Below the pieces are notes generated by a model that saw nothing but the letters and a program-made list of their open reading frames with translations, was not told the DNA's origin and searched no databases. Shown piece by piece: positions 63,744 to 64,000 of a DNA stretch of 64,000 bases. How positions within the stretch are numbered: position 1 is the first letter of the stretch; every line of letters begins with the position of its first letter. The position numbers were made by a program, and so were the translations under genes. Source of the DNA: Lyngbya sp. CCAP 1446/10 (lineage in GTDB: Bacteria; Cyanobacteriota; Cyanobacteriia; Cyanobacteriales; Microcoleaceae); assembly GCF_026130175.1 (NCBI RefSeq), contig NZ_JAIGNI010000029.1, positions 55,094 to 119,093 of the forward strand, read 5' to 3'.

Positions 63744-64000
63744 TTACTGTCGCACAACCTTGAGGGTTTGGAGGCTTCTATCGCTGCAACCTGTGATTTT
63801 TCCGCCTGCTGCAAGGACTTGTTGCAGGTAGTCTAGGGCTTGTGGGGTAATGATTTCACCGGGCATCAAAACTGGTATTCCTGGGGGATAGGGACAGATG
63901 AGTTCGGCTCCCAGGCGATCGACCGCTTGGTCTATTCCTACCGTTTCCGCCGGGGAAAAGAAGGCATCGCGGGGGGAAAGTGGGGGAGTGGGAGAGGGGG
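63744..64000 (-). CDS. Orn/Lys/Arg decarboxylase, C-terminal end only
   Basis: The last 84 codons are visible up to a TAA at 63744-63746; the rest lies beyond the right edge. LSPRDAFFSPAETVGID, then LICPYPPGIPVLMPGEIIT, is the conserved C-terminal domain of PLP-dependent Orn/Lys/Arg decarboxylases (group III). In cyanobacteria these are mostly arginine or lysine decarboxylases. Just before the SPRDAFF motif the sequence is a G-rich repeat (CCCACTCCC on the coding strand) encoding SPTPPLSP, similar to the array at 31942. This may be a repeat inserted in a linker. Substrate cannot be decided from this part. Confidence 0.88.
   Translation of the reverse strand, partial: PSPTPPLSPRDAFFSPAETVGIDQAVDRLGAELICPYPPGIPVLMPGEIITPQALDYLQQVLAAGGKITGCSDRSLQTLKVVRQ

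Overview
This window comes from a cyanobacterium, most likely a filamentous one of the Oscillatoria/Microcoleus kind. The evidence is a very high density of the HIP1-type palindrome GCGATCGC, a psbY gene for photosystem II, a groESL operon with a CIRCE operator, a CyaC-type adenylate cyclase, families known mainly from cyanobacteria (DUF928, CHASE2, DUF4347), and many short tandem heptamer repeats. Genus is an inference. No rRNA, tRNA, CRISPR array or intact insertion sequence was seen.

Layout. 0-5 kb: a DUF4347 protein cut by the left edge, a gap with decayed sequence, a membrane protein of unknown function, an ArnT/PMT-type glycosyltransferase and a 138-bp MITE with flanking direct repeats. 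5-26 kb, almost all on the minus strand: a 1449-residue CHASE4 hybrid histidine kinase, a GT4 glycosyltransferase, a 1033-residue membrane protein with about eight copies of an unrecognised helical repeat, a 1920-residue secreted mosaic protein (DUF4347, ELWxxDGT repeats, choice-of-anchor repeats, Pro/Ala linker, RTX repeats), a PlsC-like acyltransferase and CyaC. 26-29.4 kb: a repeat-rich, partly decayed stretch with a GNAT acetyltransferase, a HicB-like protein, a PIN toxin and a small gene broken by a stop codon. 29.6-38.4 kb: groEL-groES with CIRCE, a thioredoxin-like ferredoxin, a NarL-type regulator, a LabA-like NYN protein, leuA, a methyltransferase and a VapBC-like pair. 38.5-49.4 kb: hisC, GDPD, alpha/beta hydrolase, phytase-like lipoprotein, TPR protein, ABC exporter, small membrane protein, NurA and a HAD hydrolase. 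49.4-54.8 kb: four tandem DUF928 paralogues (two intact, two broken) divergent from a CHASE2 protein. 55-64 kb: a MinD-like ATPase, psbY, malQ, a RodZ-like protein and an RsuA-type pseudouridine synthase overlapping by 4 bp, a DUF2993 protein, cdsA, cbiT and the end of an Orn/Lys/Arg decarboxylase.

How the parts relate. Most housekeeping genes stand singly. The clear functional units are groES-groEL under CIRCE, the antitoxin/toxin pair at 37.7-38.4 kb, the overlapping GDPD/hydrolase and pseudouridine synthase/RodZ pairs, and the DUF928-CHASE2 block. Two large multi-domain sensor proteins and two DUF4347 surface proteins point to heavy signalling and cell-surface investment.

The most striking theme is how short repeats have entered genes. 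Heptamer arrays supply or adjoin stop codons, and repeats lie in frame in an ABC exporter, a receiver domain and a lipoprotein leader. A composite repeat recurs inside the decaying DUF928 array. The best candidates for undescribed biology are the 1033-residue repeat protein and the DUF4347 proteins with their conserved SHG...GC pattern.
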